Source: Streptosporangium sp. NBC_01755 (lineage in GTDB: Bacteria > Actinomycetota > Actinomycetes > Streptosporangiales > Streptosporangiaceae). From it: a DNA stretch of 64,000 nucleotides. Positions 53,631-62,351 of the stretch are shown here, piece by piece. Position 1 is the stretch's first letter. Each line of letters opens with the position of its first letter. Location: contig NZ_CP109131.1 of NCBI RefSeq assembly GCF_035917995.1, positions 2,666,001-2,730,000 on the forward strand. Reading direction: 5' to 3'. Under the pieces are notes generated by a model that made no database searches, was not told where the DNA came from, and saw nothing but the letters and a program-made list of their open reading frames with translations. The translations under genes and the position numbers were made by a program.

Positions 53631-54650
53631 GTGCGTCTTCGTACCGTCGTCGCAGGGCTGCTGGTGGCCGGGGCTCTCGCCCCGGCCACCGGCGCGCTCG
53701 ACAGGCCCGCGCCGGCGGCGGCCTCCTCGCCCGCGGGCGGCATCGGGATCCGCCTGCTCGAAGCACCGGTCGCTGCGCGAGCCGACGCGCGGGCCTGGAC
53801 CTACATCATCGATCACCTCACCCCGGGTTCCGTCATTCACCGGCGGGTCGAGGTGTTCAACACGACCGGCTCGCCCAAACAGCTTTCGCTCTACACGGCC
53901 GCGGCACAGGTACGTGACCGGAAATTCCAGTTCGCCACCGATCGCACCGCCAATGAGCTGTCCACTTGGACCAGCACGGACCGGCATGAGGTGACCCTGG
54001 CCCCGCACGCCCGCTCGGCGGTCACCGCGACCATCACCGTGCCGGACGAGGCCGCCCCCGGAGAGCGCTACGCCGTGATCTGGGCCCAGGCGGCCAAGGC
54101 CGCGCCGCCCGGTGGAGGCATCGCCGAGGTCAACCGCGTCGGTATCCGGATCTACCTGTCCGTCGGTCGCGGCAACCCACCGGCATCGGACTTCACCATC
54201 GACTCTCTGACGGCCCAACGGTCACCCACCGGTCAGCAGATCGTCTTGGCGCAGGTGCACAACACCGGAGGCCGCGCACTCGACCTGAGCGGCGACCTGA
54301 AACTGACCAACGGCTCCGGAAGCCTGAGCGCGGGCCCGTTCAAGGTCCAAACGGGCACGACGCTCGCTCCCGGCGACGCCGGATCCGTCGCCTGCGCCCT
54401 CAACGAGCAGGTGCCCGACGGGCCGTGGCGCGCCCGTATCCGATTGGAAAGCGGGCTGACGAAACGTACCTCCGAAGCGACCATCCGGTTCCCCGCCGCA
54501 GGGACAGCACAAGCGGTCAAGGCGGAAACGGACCCGAGCCACTACCCCATGGTGGCGCTGGTCGGCGTCGTCCTCGCCGCACTCGCGGCGATCACGTTCC
54601 TGCTGATCCAGCGGAAACGCCGTTCGCGCCGGGAACCGAGCAACGCCTGA
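53631..54650 (+). CDS. DUF916-like (WxL peptidoglycan-binding) membrane-anchored protein
   Basis: The 339-residue protein starts at GTG 53631 with an N-terminal signal peptide (RTVVAGLLVAGALAPATG). Residues 35-160 are a DUF916-type beta domain (GIRLLEAPVAARADARAWTY; HRRVEVFNTTGSPKQLSLYT), and residues 170-290 an Ig-like second domain. A transmembrane helix follows at about 308-330 (YPMVALVGVVLAALAAITFL) with a basic stop-transfer tail (RKRRSRRE). In Firmicutes these proteins display WxL partners at the wall. Here it forms a two-gene pair with the WxL-like protein. Confidence 0.75.
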   Translation: MRLRTVVAGLLVAGALAPATGALDRPAPAAASSPAGGIGIRLLEAPVAARADARAWTYIIDHLTPGSVIHRRVEVFNTTGSPKQLSLYTAAAQVRDRKFQFATDRTANELSTWTSTDRHEVTLAPHARSAVTATITVPDEAAPGERYAVIWAQAAKAAPPGGGIAEVNRVGIRIYLSVGRGNPPASDFTIDSLTAQRSPTGQQIVLAQVHNTGGRALDLSGDLKLTNGSGSLSAGPFKVQTGTTLAPGDAGSVACALNEQVPDGPWRARIRLESGLTKRTSEATIRFPAAGTAQAVKAETDPSHYPMVALVGVVLAALAAITFLLIQRKRRSRREPSNA

Positions 54651-54811
54651 GATATCCGCGGATCAGCCGGGAACCGAGCAACACCCGAGATATCCCTGGA
54701 TCAGCCGGGAACGTCGGCCACATCTCAACCGATGCCACGCCTGCATGGACCGCCCTCCGCTGCCGTCGCGACCGTGACCACCGCGACGGCAGCGACGGCA
54801 GCGACGGCAGC
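54629..54811. repeat. 38-bp and 9-bp tandem repeats
   Basis: A 38-bp unit starting CCGGGAACC recurs at 54629 and 54667, with a partial third copy at 54705; the first copy includes the stop codon of the DUF916-like gene. Three copies of GACGGCAGC lie at 54785-54811, just before the oxidoreductase stop on the minus strand. Confidence 0.8.
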
Positions 54812-54851
54812 GACGCGGACTCCGGTCACCTGCTCCTCCGCGACATCGTGG

Positions 54852-57800
54852 TCAGCGAAGGAGCCTCAGCACCTCATTGCCGAGCGGGACGCCGAGCTCG
54901 CCGCGGCGCTCGCGGTAGCGCTCGACGTTCGCCAGCTTGACCCCCTCGTAGCCGCGTACCAGTTCCGCGGCCCCGGCGGCCTGCACCGCGCGGTCGTAGC
55001 CGGCCGCGTCGAGCGTCCGGGCCAGCTCGGCGACCATGTCCCGGTAGTCGGCCGCCAGTGCGCGCTCAAGCCGGCGGACGTGCGCGAACCCGAACGGGTC
55101 CAGCGGCGTCCCCCTCAGCACGCGCCCCTTGGCGAGCCCGCGCAGTACCGGCCGGAACCAGGGACCCAGCTTGAGTTTCCCACTGACCCCCATCGATCGC
55201 AGCATCGGCGGGTGCAGGTTGTAGGTGACCTTCGTGGCCCCCGGAACCTGCCCGGCGACGGGGTCGGCGGCAGGGGCGGTGAGCAGGCGGGCCACCTCGT
55301 ACTCGTCCTTGTACGCCCAGAGCCGGTGCACGCCACGGGCCACCGCCTCGCTGAAGGCCGTCGCCTCACCCACGGCCCGCTCCGCGGTCCAGGCGGTCTC
55401 GACAAGGTCGACGTAGCGCCGGGCCAGGTCCGCGCCGGAGTGCGCCCGCAGCTCCACGGCCCGCAGGCCCGCCAGCCGGGCGGTCTCGCCCTCCATCGAC
55501 CGGCCGGCCAGGAACTCCGAGCCGTCTGGGCCACCACCGGCAGCGGCCGGCCGTACCCCGTCACCCGAGATGGCCCTGGCGAACGCGGCCGGGTCGGCGA
55601 CGCCGACCCGGCCCCAGCGGAAGGCGTCGGTGTTGAGGTCGGCCTTCACCCCGTTGAGCGCTATCGCCCGCTCGATGGCCCGCGCGGTCAGCGGCAGCGC
55701 ACCGGCCTGGAACGCGGCCCCCACGACCAGCAGGTTCGCCACGTCCGTGGAGCCGAACAGCGCTTCGGCGGCACCGAGCGCGTCCAGCTCGTGCAGGCTG
55801 GAGGTCGTGTTCCGCAGGCGCGCGAGCATCGGCTCGGCATCCGGATAGGTGAGTCCGGCGTCGTACACCATCTCCCCCGTCGGCGTCCGGCTCGTCGAGG
55901 CGATCGCGACGGTGCGGTCCGGGGCGGCCAGGACCAGGTTCTTGGCGTCGGTGCCCACGAGCAGGTCGAACGCCAGCACCGTGTCGGCACCGGCGGTGCT
56001 GATCCGGTTGGCCGGTTCACCGCCGTCGACCGAGATCCGCAGATGTGACGTCACCGGTCCCGCCTTCTGCGACAGGCCGGTCTGGTCGAGGCCGACGCTG
56101 CGCAGGCCGTCGTGCAGGGCGGCGGTGGCCAGGACCGCGTTGACCGTCACGATGCCCGTGCCGCCGATCCCGGCCAGGAACACGTCATACGTCGGGCTCG
56201 CCACGGGAATGACCGGATCCGCCACCGAAGGGGGCTCGGGTCGCGACCCGGACACGGGCTTGCGGGAGGGGTCGACCCGTACGGTGACGAACGACGGGCA
56301 GTCTCCCTGCAGGCAGGTGTAGTCGGTGTTGCAGGAGGTCTGGTCGATCCGGGTCTTGCGGCCGAGCTCGGTCTCGACGGGCTGCACCGACAGGCAGTTG
56401 CTCTTCACCCCGCAGTCGCCGCATCCCTCGCAGACGCTCTCGTTGATGACGACCCGCTCCGTCCGCTCGGCGAGCCGGCCGCGCTTCCTCAGCCGCCTGG
56501 CCTCGGCCGCGCACTGCTGGTCGTAGACGAGCACGGTGACGCCCGGCACGTCGCGGAGCAGTCGCTGCGCCTCGTCGAGCCGGTCACGGTGCCAGACGAG
56601 AGTTCCCGGCGCGAACCGGGCTCGCCTGCCGTAGCCGCGGGGTGTCTCGGAGCAGACGATGATCCTGGCCACGCCCTCGGCGTGTAGCTTGCGCGTCAGT
56701 GCCGGAACGCTCAGGGCACCCTGGGGGTCCTGAGCACCGGTCATCGCGACGACCTGGTTGTAGAGGATCTTGTAGGTGATGTTCACCCCGGCCGCCACGC
56801 ACGCCTGCAGCGCCAGCTGGCCGGAGTGGAAGAACGTGCCGTCGCCGACGTTCTGGAAGATGTGCGGCACGTCGGTGAACTGCGACTGTCCCAGCCACTG
56901 CGTCCCCTCGCCGCCCATCTGCGTCAACGAGGTGACCCGCGCGCTCTCCCGGTCGGCGATCGTCACCATGGTGTGGCACCCGATGCCGCCCGCTCCCAGC
57001 GACCCTTCGGGAAGCACCGTCGACCGGTTGTGCGGGCAGCCGCTGCAGAAGTACGGAGTGCGGCTCGCCACCGGTGTCAGGCTGAGTGTCATCCGGGGTG
57101 CCCTCGGCGGCGGGGCGAGCTCGACCCGGCCGGCGAGCAGCCCGCGCAGCGGCCCGGTCAGCCGGTCGGCGTTCAGCAGTCCCCCGGCGGGTACCAGCGT
57201 CCTGCCGTCCGCGTCCCGCTTTCCCAGCACCGCCGGAGCGTCGGCCGAGCCGTACAGCAGGTCGCGCACCTGGCTCTCGACGAAGGAGGTCTTCTCCTCC
57301 ACGACCAGGATCTGGCGGAGCCCGCGCGCGAACCGCCGCAGGGTGCCGGCCCCGAGCGGGTAGGGCATCCCGATCCGCATCAGCCGGATCCCGGCCCGCT
57401 CAAGATCCCGCTGGTCGAGGCCCAGGTCGAGCAGGGCCTGCCGTACCGCGTCGTACGTCGTGCCGGGCGCCGCGATCCCGAGCCAGGCGTCGGCGGGGTC
57501 GACCTCGACGACGTCCAGCGGGTTGGCGGCTCCGAACGCCTCGACCGTCGCCCATCGGGGACCGAACAGGTCGGCCTCGGCGAGCAGGCTGTCGGTCGGG
57601 GAGAGCATGGTGCGCTGCCGGTAGGTCCACGGCCGCCCCTCCCACTCGATCCGGGGAACCTCTATGTGCATGTCGGCGAAGTCGCGGTCGACCGTGAAAA
57701 GCCCGTCGGCCACCGTGGTGACGACCTTGACGCCGACCCAGCAGCCCGACGCCCTGGACAGGGCGATGCCGTACAGCCCGAGGGCGATCATTTCCTCGGC

Positions 57801-58340
57801 GTCGCGCGGGTAGAGCACGGGCAGCCCCATCGCGGCCAGGGCGCGCTCGCTGACACACGGCAGCGTGGACGAGGAGGAGCCGGGATCGTCACCCGCGAGG
57901 GCCAGCACCCCGCCGCGCGGGTCGACGCCGTACGTGGACGCGTGCCGGATCGCGTCGCCCGACCTGTCGACGCCGGGCCCCTTGCCGTACCAGAGACCCA
58001 CGACACCGTCGTGGGTCCGCTGCCCGCCGGGCAGTGCGCTCTGGCTGCCCCAGACGGCCGTGGCTCCGAGCTCCTCGTTGAGACCGGGAAGCAGGCGCAG
58101 GTCATCGGACCTCAGACCGGCGAGCGTCTTGTCCAGCCCGGCCAGCGGGCTGCCCTGGTATCCCGACACGAACGTGGCGGTGCGCAGACCGGCCCGCTCG
58201 TCGCGCTCACGCTGCTCGACGATCAACCGGCCGACGGCCTGGACACCCGTCAGCAGCACCGGGCCGGAACCCGGCCGGTAGCGATCGGCGAGGTCGATGC
58301 GGGCACCCGCCCCGGCCACAGGATCGGCGGTCTGGGTCAT
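54852..58340 (-). CDS. Indolepyruvate ferredoxin oxidoreductase family protein (fused)
   Basis: It encodes 1162 residues from ATG 58340 with AAGGGGG six bases upstream. It is one polypeptide with an alpha-type N-terminus (TFVSGYQGSPLAGLDKTLAG), a TPP-binding region (GSLGAGGIGCHTMVTIADRE; NVGDGTFFHSGQLALQACVA), a 4Fe-4S cluster motif CEGCGDCGVKSNCLSV, and a gamma-type C-terminus (YDVFLAGIGGTGIVTVNAVL; DQTGLSQKAGPVTSHLRI). It decarboxylates aryl pyruvates from amino acids to acyl-CoA while reducing ferredoxin. It is divergent from an Lrp/AsnC regulator, which probably controls it. Confidence 0.9.
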   Translation of the reverse strand: MTQTADPVAGAGARIDLADRYRPGSGPVLLTGVQAVGRLIVEQRERDERAGLRTATFVSGYQGSPLAGLDKTLAGLRSDDLRLLPGLNEELGATAVWGSQSALPGGQRTHDGVVGLWYGKGPGVDRSGDAIRHASTYGVDPRGGVLALAGDDPGSSSSTLPCVSERALAAMGLPVLYPRDAEEMIALGLYGIALSRASGCWVGVKVVTTVADGLFTVDRDFADMHIEVPRIEWEGRPWTYRQRTMLSPTDSLLAEADLFGPRWATVEAFGAANPLDVVEVDPADAWLGIAAPGTTYDAVRQALLDLGLDQRDLERAGIRLMRIGMPYPLGAGTLRRFARGLRQILVVEEKTSFVESQVRDLLYGSADAPAVLGKRDADGRTLVPAGGLLNADRLTGPLRGLLAGRVELAPPPRAPRMTLSLTPVASRTPYFCSGCPHNRSTVLPEGSLGAGGIGCHTMVTIADRESARVTSLTQMGGEGTQWLGQSQFTDVPHIFQNVGDGTFFHSGQLALQACVAAGVNITYKILYNQVVAMTGAQDPQGALSVPALTRKLHAEGVARIIVCSETPRGYGRRARFAPGTLVWHRDRLDEAQRLLRDVPGVTVLVYDQQCAAEARRLRKRGRLAERTERVVINESVCEGCGDCGVKSNCLSVQPVETELGRKTRIDQTSCNTDYTCLQGDCPSFVTVRVDPSRKPVSGSRPEPPSVADPVIPVASPTYDVFLAGIGGTGIVTVNAVLATAALHDGLRSVGLDQTGLSQKAGPVTSHLRISVDGGEPANRISTAGADTVLAFDLLVGTDAKNLVLAAPDRTVAIASTSRTPTGEMVYDAGLTYPDAEPMLARLRNTTSSLHELDALGAAEALFGSTDVANLLVVGAAFQAGALPLTARAIERAIALNGVKADLNTDAFRWGRVGVADPAAFARAISGDGVRPAAAGGGPDGSEFLAGRSMEGETARLAGLRAVELRAHSGADLARRYVDLVETAWTAERAVGEATAFSEAVARGVHRLWAYKDEYEVARLLTAPAADPVAGQVPGATKVTYNLHPPMLRSMGVSGKLKLGPWFRPVLRGLAKGRVLRGTPLDPFGFAHVRRLERALAADYRDMVAELARTLDAAGYDRAVQAAGAAELVRGYEGVKLANVERYRERRGELGVPLGNEVLRLLR

Positions 58341-58424
58341 GTGTGCCCCCTTCACCAGAACTGACGTATATGTCGGTAAATTTGGGGTTAGATTGGCTAG
58401 CACGTCAAGGTTCTGCAGGAATGT

Positions 58425-58439
58425 TGAGCGCGATGCTCA
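58425..58439. promoter_or_regulatory. Probable Lrp/AsnC operator
   Basis: TGAGC (58425-58429) and GCTCA (58435-58439) form a palindrome with a 5-base centre in the 125-bp gap between the oxidoreductase and the Lrp-type gene. A second short palindrome, GAC-6-GTC, lies at 58363-58374. Confidence 0.5.
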
Positions 58440-58475
58440 GCTAGTACCCACGACAAGCGATGACAGGTGAGCACA

Positions 58476-58979
58476 GTGACCAGCATTGACCGGCTCGACG
58501 CGGAGCTTCTGACCGCCCTGTCCGAAGACCCCCGGGCCGGGACCAGCGAGCTCGCGGCCCGGCTGGGGGTCGCACGGAACACGGTCCAGGCCCGGTACCA
58601 GCGGCTCGTCGAGTCGGGGGTGCTGACGGGCTTCAGCGCCCGCGTCGATCTGGAACGCCTCGGCCTGCCGGTGACCGCGTTCCTGCACCTGCAGCTCGCC
58701 CAGGGCACCCTGGGCGAGGTCACCGACGCGCTCGGGCGGCTGAGCCAGGTCCTTGAGGTCTGCATCACCACCGGCACCAGCGACCTCATGGTCCGGGTGG
58801 CCTGCCGCAGCCACGCCGAGCTGCAGTCGCTGATCCAGGAGGTCCTGACACTCCGCGGCGTCGTACGGTCGACCACCGAGATCGCCCTGACGACCCCGGT
58901 GGAGTACCGCCTCGGCCCGCTGCTCGCGACCCTGACCAGCGACCGGGGCCGCGGCCGCAGCGGCGAGCAGCGCCGCTGA
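58476..58979 (+). CDS. Lrp/AsnC-family transcriptional regulator
   Basis: It encodes 167 residues from GTG 58476 (AGGTGA five bases upstream). A GTG at 58467 is the alternative. It has an N-terminal helix-turn-helix (ELAARLGVARNTVQARYQRL) and a RAM ligand domain (LPVTAFLHLQLAQGTLGEVT; GTSDLMVRVACRSHAELQSL). Divergence from the indolepyruvate oxidoreductase suggests that it senses an aromatic or branched amino acid. Confidence 0.85.
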   Translation: MTSIDRLDAELLTALSEDPRAGTSELAARLGVARNTVQARYQRLVESGVLTGFSARVDLERLGLPVTAFLHLQLAQGTLGEVTDALGRLSQVLEVCITTGTSDLMVRVACRSHAELQSLIQEVLTLRGVVRSTTEIALTTPVEYRLGPLLATLTSDRGRGRSGEQRR

Positions 58980-59007
58980 ATCGACCCCGACCCGTTCACC
59001 CTGGATT

Positions 59008-59098
59008 CAGCTCTGCCCGGCCTCCCCGCCCACCAGCGCGTAGGTCTCGTCCAGGACGTTCACCGACCAGCCGAACATCTCCTGGTAGAAGCGTCGCG
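59008..59098 (-). pseudogene. C-terminal remnant of a VOC/glyoxalase-like protein
   Basis: Minus-strand translation gives RRFYQEMFGWSVNVLDETYA followed by LVGGEAGQS and a TGA at 59008-59010. RFY..LFGW is a common VOC-family motif. Only about 30 residues remain and no start is visible. Confidence 0.45.
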
Positions 59099-59120
59099 CC
59101 GGACCTGCCTACGGTGCGAC

Positions 59121-59717
59121 CTACCCCTCGGCGACCGGCCGGTAGGTGCACACGTGCACGCCCGCGTCGCTGATGACCGTGGAGGCCAGTTCGAGCGTGC
59201 GCAGCCCACCGTCGTCGGGGAAGATCGTCTTGCCGCCGCCGAGGATCACCGGCATGATCATGAGCCGGAGCTCGTCGACCAGGCCCTCGCGCAGCAGGGT
59301 GCGCACGAGCGTGGGGCTCCCCATGGCCACCAGGTCGCCGCCGTCGGTCTCGTGCAGCTTCCGGATGTGGGCGACGGCCTCGCCGCCGGAGATGCGCGTG
59401 GTGTTGTTCCACGTCAGCTCGTCGTCGCCCAGCGTCTCGGACACGACGTACTTCGGGATGGAGTTCATCTGGTCGGCGAACGGGTCGCCGGCCCGCTCGG
59501 GCCACGCCGCGGCCATCGTCTGCCAGGTGCGGCGCCCGAACAGCAGCGCCTCGGCCTTGGCCATCGCGTCGTCGAAGGCGCCACCCACCACTTCATCATC
59601 GAAGAACGGGTGCGACCAGCCGCCGTGGGCGAAGCCGCCGTCGGTGTCCTCGTCGGATCCGCCCGGCGCCTGCACGACGCCGTCCAAGCTCATGAACTCA
59701 GTGATCACGATACGCAT
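59121..59717 (-). CDS. RibD C-terminal/dihydrofolate-reductase-like protein
   Basis: The 198-residue protein starts at ATG 59717 (AAAGGAG nine bases upstream). Family pattern: MRIVITEFMSLDGVVQAPGG, EALLFGRRTWQTMAAAW, GDLVAMGSPTLVRTLLREGL and VDELRLMIMPVILGGGKTIF. These are NADPH-binding reductase-like proteins whose substrate is often unknown. It is the last gene of an operon with the SRPBCC and ArsR genes (25-bp gap). Confidence 0.85.
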   Translation of the reverse strand: MRIVITEFMSLDGVVQAPGGSDEDTDGGFAHGGWSHPFFDDEVVGGAFDDAMAKAEALLFGRRTWQTMAAAWPERAGDPFADQMNSIPKYVVSETLGDDELTWNNTTRISGGEAVAHIRKLHETDGGDLVAMGSPTLVRTLLREGLVDELRLMIMPVILGGGKTIFPDDGGLRTLELASTVISDAGVHVCTYRPVAEG

Positions 59718-59742
59718 GGGACTCGCTCCTTTGGTGGGTGTG

Positions 59743-60495
59743 TTATTGAGTTTTGGTGCCACTGATGCCGAAGCTCTCGGCCATCCATGCCTCCCACGAG
59801 GCCTGCTCGTCGCGGCCCGCGAAGTTCTGGTGGCCGAGCACGAGGATGTCGCCTCGGTCCGTACCGGAGTGGATGAACCGGTACAGGCCCTCGTCCGTCC
59901 GGACGCCCAGGTTGACGGGCAGGTTCGCGTAGTAGACGACCCCGGCGGAGCCGTCCGGGAGTCGGACGTCGTCGCCCTCGCCGACCTCCGGGGTGACGCC
60001 CAGCGCCTGGGTGACGGTCTTCCAGACGGCGTCCGGGCTGCCCGCTCCGGGCCGGAAGACCGTGGTGACCGCCGGGGTGCGGCCGGTGAAGTACGTGAGG
60101 TACGCCCTGAGGGTCTCCTGGTAGATGGGCCAGCCGGCCTTCATCGCCTCGAACTCGGTCTCCCAGTCATCGCCGAGCATGCCGCTCTGCACGACCCGCA
60201 GCACGGTCGTGCCGCCGCCGCGCCCCTCGATGAGGTACTCGAACGCCATGAACTGGCCGTCGGGGGCCTCCGCGCTGCGGGTCGCGAGGCGAGTGCCCGG
60301 CTCGTAAGCGGTGATCGTGGCCTGCTCGGTGTGGCCCAGCATGGTCAGGTTCGCCGGGCCGCCCTCGGCGGTGCCCAGCTCGGTGCGTCCCATGAACCAG
60401 GAGTCGACGCCCGGACCGGTCGCGATCGCGTCCCAGACCTGCTCGGGCGTGGCGCTGAGCTCGATCTCCTGGTTCAGCTCGAACGGGTGCGTCAT
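59743..60495 (-). CDS. SRPBCC-domain protein
   Basis: The 250-residue protein starts at ATG 60495, overlapping the ArsR stop by 4 bp. Residues 1-145 are an Aha1-like SRPBCC domain (QEIELSATPEQVWDAIATGP; TRLATRSAEAPDGQFMAFEY; WPIYQETLRAYLTYFTGRTP). The second half (AVWKTVTQALGVTPEVGEGD onward) is a shorter related domain. As in the pair at 32250-33681, it is coupled to an ArsR regulator. Confidence 0.8.
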   Translation of the reverse strand: MTHPFELNQEIELSATPEQVWDAIATGPGVDSWFMGRTELGTAEGGPANLTMLGHTEQATITAYEPGTRLATRSAEAPDGQFMAFEYLIEGRGGGTTVLRVVQSGMLGDDWETEFEAMKAGWPIYQETLRAYLTYFTGRTPAVTTVFRPGAGSPDAVWKTVTQALGVTPEVGEGDDVRLPDGSAGVVYYANLPVNLGVRTDEGLYRFIHSGTDRGDILVLGHQNFAGRDEQASWEAWMAESFGISGTKTQ

Positions 60496-61079
60496 CGGGT
60501 TTCCTTCATGCTCGGGTGGACGGCGACGACGATCCGGTGGTCGCGGCCGTGCTCGGCGGACTCGTCGTGGTACTTGGACACCAGGGCCGTGACGGCCCCG
60601 GTGAGCTCCTGGGTGAACGCGGCCCGGTCGGCGGCCGAGGCGAAGCGCACCTCGCCGTCGATCGCGAAGGTCGCGACGCGTTTGCGCACCTTGGCGGCGC
60701 CGGTGATGAGCGCTCCGACGTCGCGGACCAGCCGGGCCGCGACGGCCAGCAGCCAACTCGCCGACAGCTGGTCGGGGGAACGGGCCGGGTCGGGCTCGAC
60801 CAACGCCAGCGCGGTCGGGGAGATCACGTAGGAGGCCGCGGTCGCGCGCATGATGCGCTCGTTGACGTTGCCCTTGCGGCGTTCCTCGATCATCTCGACG
60901 AGCCCGTGCGCCTCAAGCGTCTTCAGGTGGTAGTTGACCTTCTGTCGGGGCAGGCCGACCTTGGCGGCCAGCATGGTCGCGGAGCCGGGCTCGCTCAGCT
61001 CGGCCAGCAGCCGGGCCCGGATGGGGTCCAGCGAGACCTCGGCGGCGGCCGGATCCTCGATCACGGCGATTTCCTGCAT
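60492..61079 (-). CDS. ArsR-family winged-helix regulator
   Basis: It encodes 195 residues from ATG 61079, or GTG 61085. No Shine-Dalgarno site is visible, so the mRNA may be leaderless. The winged helix is IRARLLAELSEPGSATMLAA, KVGLPRQKVNYHLKTLEAHG and LVEMIEERRKGNVNERIMRA. It resembles the ArsR at 32250 in length and context. A palindrome 33 bp upstream is a candidate operator. Confidence 0.85.
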   Translation of the reverse strand: MQEIAVIEDPAAAEVSLDPIRARLLAELSEPGSATMLAAKVGLPRQKVNYHLKTLEAHGLVEMIEERRKGNVNERIMRATAASYVISPTALALVEPDPARSPDQLSASWLLAVAARLVRDVGALITGAAKVRKRVATFAIDGEVRFASAADRAAFTQELTGAVTALVSKYHDESAEHGRDHRIVVAVHPSMKETR

Positions 61080-61111
61080 GACCACAGGCTATGACCGACA
61101 AATTTTCTTGT

Positions 61112-61124
61112 CAAGACAGTCTTG
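61112..61124. promoter_or_regulatory. Probable ArsR operator
   Basis: CAAGAC and GTCTTG flank one central base in an otherwise AT-rich stretch 33 bp upstream of the ArsR start. This is a compact perfect palindrome. Confidence 0.6.
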
Positions 61125-61145
61125 TTTGCCGGTGCGCCGGTGTGC

Positions 61146-61392
61146 CGGCCTTCCCGGGTGCGCCGGTGTGCCCGGGTGTGCCGGTACGCCGGTGTTCCCG
61201 GGTGTGCCGGTGCGCCGGATGTGCCGGTACGCCGGTGTTCCCGGGTGTGCCGGTGCGCCGGATGTGCCGGTACGCCGGTGTTCCCGGGTGTGCCGGTGCG
61301 CCGGATGTGCCGGTACGCCGGTGTTCCCGGATGTGCCGGTACGCCGGTGTTCCCGGGTGTGCCGGTGCGCCGGTGTTCCCGGATGTGCCGGT
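61146..61392. repeat. 43-bp minisatellite
   Basis: Units containing GTGCCGGTGCGCCGGATGTG and GCCGGTACGCCGGTGTTCCC repeat with a period of 43 bp (for example starts at 61203, 61246 and 61289), with shortened copies at both ends. All frames are open through it, but it is non-coding by composition. It lies between the ArsR operator and a GNAT gene. Confidence 0.85.
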
Positions 61393-61521
61393 ATGCCGGT
61401 CTCCCCTGGCTCGGGGCCGGGCGAGCCCGCAGGAGTCGGCGCCGACCGCTGACCGTCGGGGTGGGTGCGGGCGCGGATCGGGTCGTCCAGCGGCGCGATT
61501 CCTCTCGGCGACCCGAACACC

Positions 61522-62016
61522 TCAGAGCGCGCGGTGCATGATGTGCAACCCGACATAGCCCTTCGCCGGGTGCAGAAAACCCTCCGGCACCGTGCCCAGC
61601 ACCTCGAAGCCGAGCGACCTGTACAGGTTCACCGCGTGCACGTTGGTCTCCACGACCGCGTTGAACTGCATCGCGCGAAAGCCCGCCGCTCGCGCCCACT
61701 CCACCGTGTACTCACACAGCGCCCGCCCCACGCCTCGCCCGGAACGCAGCGGATCGACCATGTAGCTGGCGCTCGCGACATGCGAGCCGTTGCCTGCCTG
61801 GTTGTTGTTCATCTTCGCCGTACCCAGGATCTTTCCCACGTCGTCGACGGCGACGACCGTACGGTTCGGCGGCGGCAGCAGCCACCAGTCGCGCCCGACG
61901 TCCCTGCCGAGGTCGGTCGGGTAGGTAAAGGTCTCGCCGGCGGCGACGATCTCATGGAAGAACGGCCAGATGGCGGGCCAGTCCTCCGTGGTCGCTTCTC
62001 TGATCAGCACCCGCAC
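61522..62016 (-). CDS. GNAT-family N-acetyltransferase
   Basis: It encodes 164 residues from GTG 62016. The frame is open to 62043. VLIREATTEDWPAIWPFFHE begins the fold; motif A is ASASYMVDPLRSGRGVGRAL and motif B AMQFNAVVETNVHAVNLYRS followed by LGFEVLGTVPEGF. It resembles YncA/phosphinothricin-type acyltransferases. The substrate is unknown. Confidence 0.8.
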   Translation of the reverse strand: MRVLIREATTEDWPAIWPFFHEIVAAGETFTYPTDLGRDVGRDWWLLPPPNRTVVAVDDVGKILGTAKMNNNQAGNGSHVASASYMVDPLRSGRGVGRALCEYTVEWARAAGFRAMQFNAVVETNVHAVNLYRSLGFEVLGTVPEGFLHPAKGYVGLHIMHRAL

Positions 62017-62351
62017 ATGGTGCCAGCGGGGCCGCAGGCCCACCAGCGCTTTTCGCCACGTACGACGCCGCGATTGCTCGGCGCGTCCTCACCTTGCCTT
62101 GACGTTGTGAACCCCACCGCCACCGAACCGGACCGGCAACGCGATGAGCGGTCCGCCTTCGCCCAGCGCTTCGCCCTCCTCGACAGCAGTACGGCGCGGG
62201 CGCGCACATGACAGGGCGCCGTCGCCCAGGAGTCGTCGATGTGGGTGGTGTCGATCGGCGCGGAGGTGCGAGGGCGCGCCGCATCTGGAACCCCAACGGT
62301 ACGGCGCGATGTCGACAGGCTTCGTGAGCTGGGATATTCGGTAAAGGCGGT
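62017..62351. other. Intergenic region without a recognised gene
   Basis: About 335 bp between two minus-strand genes. A plus frame ending near 62211 (NPTATEPDRQRDERSAFAQR) could be a gene remnant, but no family is recognised. Confidence 0.35.

Noticed and set aside
61091..61558. Overlapping open frames on both strands through the minisatellite
   Set aside because: The 43-bp period is not a multiple of three and all frames are open because the repeat lacks stop codons. There is no evidence of translation.
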